This document shows, in pieces, positions 48,536-56,642 of a DNA stretch of 64,000 nt. The translations under genes and the position numbers were made by a program. Origin of the DNA: Rhodococcus sp. 14-1411-2a (lineage in GTDB: Bacteria > Actinomycetota > Actinomycetes > Mycobacteriales > Mycobacteriaceae). Position 1 is the first letter of the stretch. Each line of letters starts with the position of its first letter. Location: contig NZ_NPGA01000019.1 in the NCBI RefSeq assembly GCF_002259485.1, forward strand, positions 1 to 64,000. Reading direction: 5' to 3'. The notes beneath the pieces were generated by a model. The model had not been told where the DNA came from, ran no database searches, and worked only from the letters and a program-made list of their open reading frames with translations.

Positions 48536-49477
48536 GTGACGATCGTTTCATCGCAGTGGCCCGACCGCGACGACATCGGCGAATTCGATTGGCGCATCAG
48601 CGTCTTCACGGCGGCCAATCGTCCGGTGCCTCTGGCGGGTCGCTCGCAGACACACGAGGCCGCCCTGCACGACATGGTCGTCAAGGCCCGGGCCTACATG
48701 GCCCAAGAGCCGGGCCCGTTCATCGACCGCACCGCACTCCACGTAAACCGAAAGCACACCCAGGTCCAGGGAATCACCGACCCGAATCTCAGCGTCGACG
48801 ACATCGTCGCTCGAATCACCGCCGCCTACGATGCCATCGCCGCCGCCGATGCCGAACGCGAACGCCGTCAACGCGAGATCGACGCCATCCCGGTACTGAG
48901 CCCCACGCCCGCAGGCTCGGTACGCGAGGCGTGGCACGACGTCGAATCCTGGCTGACAGTGAACACCGACTACACAGCTGACAATCGTATGCCGACACAG
49001 GAATTGACGGGCATCGACGGTTGGCCGGACGAGCTCGTCGAGTTCCTCGAGCTGTATTCCGGTGCGCCCTATCGACTTCTGCCGCTGAATGCATTGCTGA
49101 CCGTCGAACAGATTCACGGTGCACGCCGATCGATGTCCAAGGTCTGGGCGGGGTTGGCAGCCGAAGATCCTGAGATGGTCGACGCGAGCGCGTCGGCGCA
49201 ACCCGCGGGAACACCGGCCTACGCCTTCATCCAGCAGTACATTCCGTTCGCTGGACTGGATGGATACTTCTGGTTCGTCGACACCCGCCCGGGTCCGATG
49301 CACGGGTGCGTCGCCGAATACAGCCGCGAATCGAACGACGAGGCCGGCCCCAAGTGGGTGTCCATCAGTTCCATGCTGACAGACCTCGCCGACAGCCTTG
49401 CGGGTCAGACCGTCTTCGATCGCATGTGGCTGCCGTCCGTCACCGATGGCGAACTCGACTGGCAGATAAGAAGTTAG
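48536..49477 (+). CDS. SMI1/KNR4 (SUKH) domain protein A
   Basis: A 313-residue protein. Residues 1-125 are an extra N-terminal module (EAALHDMVVKARAYM, DPNLSVDDIVARITAAYDAI). Residues 130-313 form a SUKH fold: REAWHDVESWL, WPDELVEFLELYSGA, LLPLNALLTVEQI, QYIPFAGLDGYFWFVDTRPG, HGCVAEY, then a terminal helix and strand. SUKH proteins often act as immunity proteins against contact-dependent or secreted nuclease toxins, but also have other roles. No toxin gene is adjacent. GTG start with CAGGAGAG upstream. Paralogous to the genes at 50,679 and 51,755. Confidence 0.8.
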   Translation: MTIVSSQWPDRDDIGEFDWRISVFTAANRPVPLAGRSQTHEAALHDMVVKARAYMAQEPGPFIDRTALHVNRKHTQVQGITDPNLSVDDIVARITAAYDAIAAADAERERRQREIDAIPVLSPTPAGSVREAWHDVESWLTVNTDYTADNRMPTQELTGIDGWPDELVEFLELYSGAPYRLLPLNALLTVEQIHGARRSMSKVWAGLAAEDPEMVDASASAQPAGTPAYAFIQQYIPFAGLDGYFWFVDTRPGPMHGCVAEYSRESNDEAGPKWVSISSMLTDLADSLAGQTVFDRMWLPSVTDGELDWQIRS

Positions 49478-49646
49478 TCGCGGTCGCCGGACACCGTTCG
49501 AGTGTTTTCGTGGAGTGGCCGGTGTCGTCGACGAGGAAGGTCTCTTTCACTCTTACCGACGGTTCCGGGCATTCGAAGTGACAGTGCAGGAACCAGTCCC
49601 CCGCGACAACGGTGACCAGCTGACTGAGTGCCCGACCTTTACCAGC

Positions 49647-49850
49647 TCATGCGGCTACCGGTGCAGAGTGGGTGTCCCCGGGACTTGGAACGGTGCGGGT
49701 CCACTCGCGATCATCGCGGATCAACGCCCACACGACGTCGACGAGGCGGCGAGCCAGGGCGATCAGCGCGTGGACGGCCGATCGCTTCTCGCCACGTTTG
49801 CGTTGGTAGAACTCCCGCGACGGTCTATCGCGTTGGGAGCTGTTGAGCGC
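49647..49850 (-). mobile_element. IS110-family transposase, C-terminal remnant
   Basis: On the minus strand, 67 codons plus stop read ALNSSQRDRPSREFYQRKRG, then SAVHALIALARRLVDVVWAL IRD. The SR-x-FY-x-RKR and ALLALARRRV-x-V-W-x-L-RD pattern is the conserved tail of IS110/IS116/IS902 transposases. The rest of the transposase (about 300 residues, including the DEDD domain) is missing: the frame upstream belongs to unrelated sequence. It is therefore a dead insertion sequence. Its 5' border lies close to 49,850, just before the gene at 49,881. Confidence 0.75.
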
Positions 49851-49880
49851 ATAGTGAGGAAGATCGAACGAAAGGAACTG

Positions 49881-50366
49881 ATGCACAGCCTTTTCGACTG
49901 GATGCGGTACGACAGTCTGGTCTGGCGATTTCCTCTCTACCCGGGTGGAGGTCAGTCGATGGGTAATCCTGAGTTCGAGCCGCCCGAGGCATGGATGCGT
50001 GCGCTCGATGCGGTCGCCCGCGATTTGAGGTGCTGTCGGGTGGGACGCGAGGTCACACTGGATCGCCTGGTGTGGGAGTTCGAGATCAACTCCGATTATT
50101 ACGTAGGTATCGGTTGGGGAAGTGTCGATGGCATCGGCGGGTTCAATCGCGGCGAGGGTATGTCGATGGATGCGTCGTACGCAGACGCGGCCGCGTGGGT
50201 TGCGGAGACAGTGCAAACGGACCTGGCTGGGTACGAGTTCGTGCAGTGGCCGAGTAAGGGACGGCATCTGTTGAGTGCACAAGCCAGCGAAACCGGTGCG
50301 CAATGGGTCGACCCGCACGACCGAACCATTGTGGCCGATATCGGATCCCTCTGCGGCCAAGGGTAG
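49881..50366 (+). CDS. hypothetical protein
   Basis: A 161-residue soluble protein starting at ATG 49,881 with AAAGGAA upstream. Visible features are FDWMRYDSLVWRFP, a strand-rich middle (LVWEFEINSDYYVGIGWGS) and DAAAWVAETVQTDLAGYEFVQWPS. Size and composition recall small immunity proteins, but I cannot assign a family. The frame continues upstream over the IS110 remnant and is not coding there. Confidence 0.6.
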   Translation: MHSLFDWMRYDSLVWRFPLYPGGGQSMGNPEFEPPEAWMRALDAVARDLRCCRVGREVTLDRLVWEFEINSDYYVGIGWGSVDGIGGFNRGEGMSMDASYADAAAWVAETVQTDLAGYEFVQWPSKGRHLLSAQASETGAQWVDPHDRTIVADIGSLCGQG

Positions 50367-50477
50367 ACGCCGCATCAGGTCGCGAAAGCGCATAGCTGAC
50401 AGAAGCCTACGATACGGCCGTCCAACGGCCGTCGACCTACTCGAAACGTGGCCGTATTGCACGGCTATGGTTCGCCT

Positions 50478-50575
50478 ATGCACCAACTCTCCGACGAGTG
50501 GGCGCGCATAGTCTCGTGGCGGCAAACGAGCGCCAGTGACCGCAGCCGGCCTCAACCCACCACTCCCGGGGCACC
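50478..50575 (+). pseudogene. relic of a SUKH gene 5' end
   Basis: ATG 50,478 begins MHQLSDEWARIVSW, closely matching MTQLADQWARLLSW at the start of SUKH gene C (51,755). Further on, TAAGLNPP appears in another frame here (DNA CAGCCGGCCTCAACCCACC) against the in-frame TAAGLNPP of gene C; the relic is two bases shorter, so it is frameshifted. Similarity then stops. The interval 50,367-50,678 holds nothing else. Confidence 0.65.
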
Positions 50576-50678
50576 GTGCATCGCGCCGGGAGGAAATCTC
50601 CTAGGGCTAGGACAGGCGGAGTCCCCATGTAGTGGATGCTGCCGCAATTCAGATCGTGAAAGTTGAGGGGCTGAGCAC

Positions 50679-51584
50679 ATGGAATGGTTCGCATCAGTGT
50701 GGGACGCCGCACGTGGACAAAATCGGTCCCTGAGCGGCGACGCACCGAATCGTAGATCCGCGATAGAACAGGTAATCACTGCAGGCCGCTCGCTCGCTCG
50801 CCCTCAGCCGGAAACGCTGATCAGCATGCTCGGCAAAGTCCGAATCGACGGGGAGCGGGGTTATTCGGTGCCGTTCGGCGACGAGAACGTAACCGACGAC
50901 GAGATGGCCCGGATGATCCAGGCGGCCATCGAGAACGAACGGGATCGATCCCCACTGCCTACGCCTGAAACCGTCCCTCTCGCCGCGCATGGTCCCACGC
51001 GGTACGCCACACCTGCGAGCTCAGTAGTAGAGCAGTGGTGCCGAATCGAAGAGTGGCTCGGTGGGCATCTCGCATCACCGAACATTCCGAAGGCGATGCC
51101 GGATGCTGTCAACGAGACGGCCACGCGTACCGAGGCCGACTGGCCCGAAGAGCTTCGCACCTTCTTCGCCCTTGTCAACGGATTTCCCATGGAACAGTGG
51201 ATCAACTTGCTCCCCGAGCACGAGCTGTTCGATCTCGACCGTGTTGTCGATGAGCGGCAAGTCGAGTTGGAAGTGTGGGCTGAGTTCAGCGGCGACGAAG
51301 TTGATCAGCCAGCGGGGGTCGTCGCAAATACATGGCTACGTGAGTTCATTCCGTTCGCAGGAGTCGACGGAAATTTCTTGTTCGTCGACACCAGGCCAGG
51401 ATCTCTGCACGGCTGCATCAGCGGGTTCGACAAAACGTTCGCCGACAACTCGGGACCCCAATGGATGTCCCTGAGTGCCCTACTGGCGGACCTCGCAGAC
51501 GCTCTGGATGGCACCCGTGCGTTCGCTGGCGGTTGGAGTCCAGACGTCGTCGACGGCCAATTGACGTGGACGTGGACAGGCTGA
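50679..51584 (+). CDS. SMI1/KNR4 (SUKH) domain protein B
   Basis: A 301-residue protein with the same two-part layout as protein A: an N-terminal module (RSAIEQVITAGRSLARPQ, DENVTDDEMARMIQAAIE) and a C-terminal SUKH domain (VEQWCRIEEWLGGHL, WPEELRTFFALVNGF, LLPEHELFDLDRV, FIPFAGVDGNFLFVDTRPG, LHGCISGF). The shared N-terminal module shows that A and B arose by duplication rather than by separate acquisition. ATG start with GAGGGG upstream. Confidence 0.8.
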   Translation: MEWFASVWDAARGQNRSLSGDAPNRRSAIEQVITAGRSLARPQPETLISMLGKVRIDGERGYSVPFGDENVTDDEMARMIQAAIENERDRSPLPTPETVPLAAHGPTRYATPASSVVEQWCRIEEWLGGHLASPNIPKAMPDAVNETATRTEADWPEELRTFFALVNGFPMEQWINLLPEHELFDLDRVVDERQVELEVWAEFSGDEVDQPAGVVANTWLREFIPFAGVDGNFLFVDTRPGSLHGCISGFDKTFADNSGPQWMSLSALLADLADALDGTRAFAGGWSPDVVDGQLTWTWTG

Positions 51585-51754
51585 CAGCGACATTCACCGA
51601 GTTCCGCAATCGTGTGGCTGTAGGCCTTGGACTCACTCGGTATCGGCGGATACGAAGGGTTCGTCGCGACCTCGAAGGATCGCTTCTCGAATTCGCACGA
51701 ATGACGCACCCGGATGACTCGAGGCGTGTTTTGCTCTGCCATTACGATCGGTCC

Positions 51755-52360
51755 ATGACGCAGCTTGCGGACCAGTGGGCGCGACTTCTTTCTTGGTGCG
51801 ACGCGTACGCGCCCGCCACAGCCGCTGGACTCAACCCACCCTCCGATCTCAGGACTGTTCGAGACGCCGAGAGTGCGACGGGTCGGACATGGACGCCAGA
51901 GTTGAGGGAGTGGTTCGCTCTGCACAACGGTAGCGAACAGGGCCGCGCCTTCCCTCAGGTTTTGCCGGGTCATAGGCCGATGACTGTTACGGAGCTCGTC
52001 GTCGATTGGCGTAGCCTCGTGGGGATTTGGGCGGACTCCACCACAGCGTTGGAAGAGATCGAAGGTCGGCAGCTGACGGTAGATCCTGCCGGAACGACCG
52101 CGTTCACCTACCTTCCCGGCTTCATCCCGATTGCGTCGGACGACACCCGCTGCCGACTCGTCGTCGACACTCGCGACGGGGACGCCGCAGGATGCGTCGT
52201 GGGGTTCGCGAGCGATGACGTCGTCGACGAAGGCACCATGCGCTGGCCCTCGATCGGAGCGATGCTGCACGACGTCGCAGACTCCCTCGAGACCAGCAAC
52301 CCGTGCAAAGGATGGGTTCCTTTCGTCGAGGGCGGCGAACTCTACTGGGACTTTCCGTAG
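51755..52360 (+). CDS. SMI1/KNR4 (SUKH) domain protein C
   Basis: A 201-residue single-domain SUKH protein: MTQLADQWARLLSW, WTPELREWFALHNGS, LPGHRPMTVTELV, YLPGFIPIASDDTRCRLVVDTRDGD, GCVVGF, then a closing helix and GGELYWDF. It lacks the N-terminal module of A and B. The frame stays open upstream, with another Met at 51,702, but the relic at 50,478 supports ATG 51,755 as the true start. Confidence 0.76.
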   Translation: MTQLADQWARLLSWCDAYAPATAAGLNPPSDLRTVRDAESATGRTWTPELREWFALHNGSEQGRAFPQVLPGHRPMTVTELVVDWRSLVGIWADSTTALEEIEGRQLTVDPAGTTAFTYLPGFIPIASDDTRCRLVVDTRDGDAAGCVVGFASDDVVDEGTMRWPSIGAMLHDVADSLETSNPCKGWVPFVEGGELYWDFP

Positions 52361-52458
52361 ACCTGCAGCGCCGCCGGTAGCCGGACCATCGCGATTCCGT
52401 GGAGTCGCGCTCGACGCTGAGGCTCGGTCTCGCCGCACGTGAAGGTTAGGCTGTTGGC

Positions 52459-52881
52459 ATGGCGAGAGCAGTGTGGTGGGCTTTGGCCGTGGCCGCGCTG
52501 GCATTCACCGCGTGGAACGCGGCATCGCTGACAATGCTCGATGTGTCGATGTCATGCTCGAAAATCGCCGAGGGCAGTTCCTACCAATGTGGTGATCGAG
52601 CGATAGATGTGCTGGGCGTATGGCCACTGGTCGGTGTCGGACTTTTACTCGCAACGCCACCCGCGGTGGCGGCCATCGCAATGCGAAAGTCGATATCCTG
52701 GCTCGCCGTCGTCGTCCTCCTCGGTCTGTTCGTCGTAGGGCTACTGAGCGTCACCAGTGACTCCTACTCAGAATTGCTCATCTTCGCTCTTCCCATCGCC
52801 GCCGTCGGAGCGATTGCCGCGACGTTCCAACCGGCTGCCCCACGACGGAGAACACCTGCAGAAGTCTCCTACCGCTACTGA
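52459..52881 (+). CDS. small four-helix membrane protein
   Basis: A 140-residue protein with hydrophobic segments at about residues 5-25, 52-72, 78-98 and 104-122. Two cysteines in the first external loop (SCSKIAEG and YQCGDR) could form a disulfide. No family is recognised. The ribosome site is weak. Confidence 0.65.
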   Translation: MARAVWWALAVAALAFTAWNAASLTMLDVSMSCSKIAEGSSYQCGDRAIDVLGVWPLVGVGLLLATPPAVAAIAMRKSISWLAVVVLLGLFVVGLLSVTSDSYSELLIFALPIAAVGAIAATFQPAAPRRRTPAEVSYRY

Positions 52882-53181
52882 CGAGAAGAGCTCGCGTTCG
52901 CCCGCTGCGCTAGCCTCAGACGGGTCCAACACGCGTTAGCGAATTATATTGCGACACAAGATATTCAGATATTCACCGGATGTGTTGTAAGTCAGGACTC
53001 GTCGTACTGCCCCAGTTCGGAGATACGGTTCGCGAACCGGACGTGCCGCGGTTTCGAGTGTGGTGTCGGAACACGCAGCGTGGAGCCCAACTTGGTGCGA
53101 TCTACATGAACGCTGACCCCATCGCCGTCACGATCTCCGACCGCAAGGCACGAATTCCATCGTCGGCGAGTCGCGGAGTCT
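52882..53181. other. gap with AT-rich segment
   Basis: The part around 52,935-52,995 is AT-rich for this genome (GCGAATTATATTGCGACAC, then GATATTCAGATATTC). I find no gene, repeat or RNA here that I can support. Confidence 0.5.
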
Positions 53182-53760
53182 TCAGTCCCAGCGGCTGAAC
53201 CAGGTGCCGCCGCGGAGCCCTGCTCCGCCCAGTCCGCGCGATGTCCGTGGCGTGGTGGTCCACAGGCGCTCCACACTCTCCGAGGCCGAAACGATCTGTT
53301 GGCCATCGATGCTGGCTTCGGCCTCGGAGACGCCGAGCTTCGGGATGGCGGTGATGATCCGAACGGGCCCGGGTGGAGGTATGGGACGAAGAAACACGGT
53401 GGCACATAGTGAACCGGGATTGCCCGAACTGCGCCGGACCTCGAAGACGGTCCCGGCGGGCGCGGCGCGGTCCAACGCTATGGCGGTGCCGTCCGAGAAC
53501 TCGATCCCGAACCGAATCGGTGCAATTTCGTCCGACCACCGGTCGGCCATGTCGTAATCGTTCAGCGCGAGGCCATAATCCGACTGCTCGGTCAGAGCTG
53601 CGACATGGAGAATCACTCCGAACGAATAGACGTGGACGCCCGAGAGCCAGATGAGCGCGCTGCCGGTTCGGTTCAGGTCCGGAGTCTCCGGCAACACGAC
53701 TGGTCGCTCACTGCGGATCGCCTCGTCGAAGGTCGAGTATTCGAAGCTCACAGTTCCCAC
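53182..53760 (-). CDS. hypothetical protein, possible relative of the next gene
   Basis: A 192-residue protein of mostly beta composition: GSALIWLSGVHVYSFGVILHV, FGIEFSDGTAIALD, VFLRPIPPPGPVRIITAIPKLG and a Trp-containing end. The arrangement of a signature strand, a Pro-rich turn and a final helix resembles the gene at 53,828-54,316, suggesting distant paralogy. The function is unknown. Confidence 0.6.
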   Translation of the reverse strand: MGTVSFEYSTFDEAIRSERPVVLPETPDLNRTGSALIWLSGVHVYSFGVILHVAALTEQSDYGLALNDYDMADRWSDEIAPIRFGIEFSDGTAIALDRAAPAGTVFEVRRSSGNPGSLCATVFLRPIPPPGPVRIITAIPKLGVSEAEASIDGQQIVSASESVERLWTTTPRTSRGLGGAGLRGGTWFSRWD

Positions 53761-53827
53761 CTACCCATCTGTGCAGTTCCCGCATGGACGCCGATGAGCA
53801 TGTTCTTCGATGGTCTTCTTGCTCGTG

Positions 53828-54316
53828 TCATGTCAGTGGGATGATCGACGCGGCCAGGGCGGCCGGCTCGGGCAGCAGCAGATCGGTCGTCGCCGGGTTG
53901 AGGCCGACTTCGGGCCACTCGGCGATCAGCGGAAGGTGGCGAGTGTTCGGCAGGTCGGAGATCTCGTACAGGTACTCGCGTTGATACAGATCCATTGTGT
54001 TGTACCAACCTTGGCTATCGGCTCGCAGCACCGGCTGCAGGATCGGGTCGTCGAGTGCACGTAGTTTCATGGGTCGATCGCGCTTCTGTCCGGGGCGACT
54101 CCGGCCGGTCTCCGGATCTGTGACCGCGGGCGCGGTGTATTGACGTTGGATTGCCTCGGCATGGATTCCGCGGCCGACGACCGTGACGGCGATTTCGAGT
54201 CCGCGTGAGTAGGCCGTGATCGAACGCAGAGCGACCGTGATGCCCTCGTTTCGAGTCAGCACCAACGGACCGTGCGCGACCGCGCCGATCTCGTGCGCGT
54301 TCGACGGGTCGGTCAT
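53828..54316 (-). CDS. hypothetical protein
   Basis: A 162-residue protein starting at ATG 54,316 (a GTG at 54,346 would add ten residues). Visible segments: GPLVLTRNEGITVALRSITAY, GLEIAVTVVGRG, YLYEISDLPNTRHLPLIAEWPEVG, TDLLLPEPAALAASI. The WPEVG and terminal Leu/Pro-rich helix are reminiscent of the neighbouring protein's PKLG region. Functional assignment is not possible from sequence alone. Confidence 0.62.
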   Translation of the reverse strand: MTDPSNAHEIGAVAHGPLVLTRNEGITVALRSITAYSRGLEIAVTVVGRGIHAEAIQRQYTAPAVTDPETGRSRPGQKRDRPMKLRALDDPILQPVLRADSQGWYNTMDLYQREYLYEISDLPNTRHLPLIAEWPEVGLNPATTDLLLPEPAALAASIIPLT

Positions 54317-54706
54317 AAAGCAAGACATACCCGAATCGTCGCACAAGTTTTGACGGCTGCCATCCGGCAGTATCGCGCTGTGACATACCTGCCGAGAAGT
54401 CCGTGTCTCCGATGTCGAACTGCGGTTCCATACCTCGTAGCTGAACCAGGTTTTGAACTGGTGTGCTCGCCCAGGGTCTCATCGACAGTGGTGCACCCGA
54501 TGAGCCCCTGAATGGCGGTACGATTGAAATGCAGTGCGGTACAGCATATGCAGAGGCTTATTGGCTACCCTGCATACCAGAACTGGTCGTATTGCCTACG
54601 CCCCGACGCGGGGGCATGCGCGGGCAGCCGCTGTCAAGGTTCCCTGAGGGTCCAGATCCATCGGGACTGCTCTCCTTGCCGTCACTGTGTACGCATCACC
54701 GACGGA
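54317..54706. other. 390-base gap containing palindromic repeat copy 1
   Basis: Between two minus-strand genes. A Cys-rich frame (CRHC, CAGSRC) passes through but lacks a ribosome site and I do not call it. The only structured element is the repeat at 54,534-54,597. Confidence 0.5.
54534..54597. repeat. imperfect palindromic direct repeat, copy 1
   Basis: Shares about three quarters of its bases over roughly 60 positions with the segment at 55,379-55,441. Both contain ATGCAG-spacer-CTGCATACCAG, an inverted repeat able to form a hairpin. The two copies are in direct orientation, 845 bases apart, around the gene at 54,707-55,057. Confidence 0.6.
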
Positions 54707-55057
54707 TTACTCAGTAGTGCGTTCTATCACCGAAGATTCGCCGCCGCTGGCGCTTCCCTCCTCACCGATGGGTTGAGGAGGCTGGTCTGCGGTGTTCGCG
54801 TCCGGTTTGGAGTCTCGCGCGAACTCCTCGCGGGTCATTGGTTCAGGTCCGTCGATCGAGGGTTCCTCGAGATAGTCGATTGCTGGTTCTTCGATGACTT
54901 CTGGCAGATCGGGGGGAGTGTTTTCGCTCGTCGACATCGCTGGTCCTTCCTTTTCGTTCGGTTGCCCTGCAGTCGGTCCGCCAGTGAGCACCAAGACAAC
55001 TGCGCAGGCGATTGTCACTACGCCCAGTGCCGCGCCAGCGGCGGCGTATCGTCGCAT
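54707..55057 (-). CDS. small membrane-anchored acidic protein
   Basis: A 116-residue protein with one N-terminal membrane helix (residues 5-26, GAALGVVTIACAVVLVL) and a long acidic, Pro/Glu-rich tail (PEVIEEPAIDYLEEPSIDG). GAGGAGG lies at ideal distance before the ATG. Probably an exported disordered tail. It is flanked by the two palindromic repeats. Confidence 0.65.
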   Translation of the reverse strand: MRRYAAAGAALGVVTIACAVVLVLTGGPTAGQPNEKEGPAMSTSENTPPDLPEVIEEPAIDYLEEPSIDGPEPMTREEFARDSKPDANTADQPPQPIGEEGSASGGESSVIERTTE

Positions 55058-55791
55058 TCGACCTCCTCGAAGAGCGGTTACCGCGTGATCCGAGCGTACT
55101 TGTCAGGGTCTGACGTTCGGCACGATCGGTAGCAGCGCTCTACAGGCAGCGCTCATGTAAAACGCGTCATTGTCGATTTCCCTGTTCGGCCCGGAGGAGG
55201 CCCTGGGATTACAGCCAGCGCGGACGGTTGCCTGGAAAGCCACCGGAAGAACCGCGACGCCACTGCGGGTAGACGGCAGCACCAACGTCGATGCAGCCCG
55301 ATAAGCCAGGCTGCTGGTCGGCGTCACCAGACACTGCTCGTTATCTGCGGTAAAACGCGCAGATCATCGAAACCTATTGCAGCACAGTGCATGCAGACGT
55401 TTTCTGGTAACTCTGCATACCAGGAATTGCTGAATTGCGGCCAGTCCGATAATAGTGCCTGGATTACACACTCCACGCTCAGCATTAGGTGCAAACGACC
55501 GGCTGCATACAAGCACTCAGCAAGGGTGTGCGTTGCAGAGCCTCGCTGACGCATGTGGTCGCCGCCGACAGCTTGTCCCTATCGATGTAGGTGTTACTAC
55601 TCTATCGCCCGCTACCTCGGTGTGCGAGCGTTGGAACCACTAGCCCGCCACTCGACGTCACTCCGGTCGCGATGTCCGAAACCGATGCACCACGTGTCGC
55701 GAGCAGGCGCGCTGCCCAGCACAAACGTCCACAAAGAAGCGCAACGGGACGTATTCAATACCCGCTTGCGGTTTGAAATCGGAAGGTATTC
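55058..55791. other. 734-base gap with palindromic repeat copy 2
   Basis: No confident gene. A 74-codon minus-strand frame at 55,103-55,327 (GTG start, ending IVPNVRP) has tolerable composition and could be a short gene, but no ribosome site or family supports it. The repeat at 55,379-55,441 is the only structured element. Confidence 0.45.
55379..55441. repeat. imperfect palindromic direct repeat, copy 2
   Basis: Second copy of the element at 54,534. Here the hairpin is better: CAGCA pairs with TGCTG outside and ATGCAGA with TCTGCAT inside. Size and shape loosely recall recombination-site hairpins, but no integron-type GTT core is obvious. Confidence 0.6.
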
Positions 55792-56151
55792 ATGAAGAAG
55801 TGCATCATGGCCGGGCTCGTCGTCATCCTTGTCCTGTCCTGGACGGGGTTGTCGATTTTCGAGGAATCGTTGTGGATCGCGTTCGCCGTCATGGCCTCGT
55901 CTGAAGTAGTAATTGCGTTCGGGCTGTTCACATCCCGATGGCGCAACAGGTGGGCCGCGGTGGTTGTAGCTGCGTTGGCGGCGTTCCAGTTCGGGCAAAG
56001 CTATTTTTACGAGCAGGTGCGGTACACATCGAGTGATCCGGTGATTCCGATAGACAACTTTGCGGTACTCATCCTCTGCGGGGTCGCGATCGCTTTGATC
56101 GCAGCTGGGCCAAGGTGGCCACGTGTCAGCGATCAACGAATAGATCCGTAA
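55792..56151 (+). CDS. small membrane protein
   Basis: A 119-residue protein with four likely membrane segments (about 5-20, 27-46, 55-74 and 86-103). Starts MKKCIMAGLV with GGAAGG upstream. No family recognised. Lys-Lys-rich starts are rare in this GC-rich genome and fit a foreign origin. Confidence 0.65.
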   Translation: MKKCIMAGLVVILVLSWTGLSIFEESLWIAFAVMASSEVVIAFGLFTSRWRNRWAAVVVAALAAFQFGQSYFYEQVRYTSSDPVIPIDNFAVLILCGVAIALIAAGPRWPRVSDQRIDP

Positions 56152-56195
56152 CTTGGCGAGTCGGTCGGCAAATCGCTTACCTACCGGGCCGCCCG

Positions 56196-56528
56196 TTAAT
56201 CAGGTGGTCGACCTGGCGCTGCAACATCGGCGAGGAAGAGCGCCATCATCAGCCCAGATCTATCGGAGGAGTCCACCGGTCCGAAAATGTGATCGAGCAG
56301 AGCCTCTACCGGAACTGGTTTCGGAATTTCGTCATACCTGTCGCTGACCTTTCCGAGCTTCAAGAGATCGCTGTTGTTGACGCAATCGAGGATTGACCTG
56401 ACATCCGAGCGAACTGCATGCCACGAGTTAGTCCCCATGAGCTTCAGTACATCCGCGATCGAGAGCCAGTCGCCAACTTCGGTGATCCCGTGAAGAATCT
56501 TGTCGACCAGGTTGTCATCGCTGGACAT
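56196..56528 (-). CDS. hypothetical protein
   Basis: A 110-residue acidic, mostly helical protein: DDNLVDKILHGITEVGDWLSI, ADVLKLMGTNSWHAV, RSILDCVNNSDLLKLG. It follows the gene at 56,643 on the same strand after 114 bases. The family is unknown. Confidence 0.6.
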   Translation of the reverse strand: MSSDDNLVDKILHGITEVGDWLSIADVLKLMGTNSWHAVRSDVRSILDCVNNSDLLKLGKVSDRYDEIPKPVPVEALLDHIFGPVDSSDRSGLMMALFLADVAAPGRPPD

Positions 56529-56642
56529 GCGCTTGCCATCCTCGGGGTACGGAACGTTTGGTCGACGTTCGCCTTATTCTTGGTGCCGATTGATTCGTGT
56601 TCGTTCGGCCAAGACGGAAAGAGTCGCTGCACTTGCTCTGCG

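Noticed and set aside
54512..54717. Cys-rich plus-strand frame as a TniQ-like zinc protein
   Set aside because: Cysteine spacing does not match, there is no ribosome site and the frame is short.
55379..55441. Integron attC site
   Set aside because: Size and hairpin shape fit loosely, but conserved GTT-type core sites and an integrase are absent.
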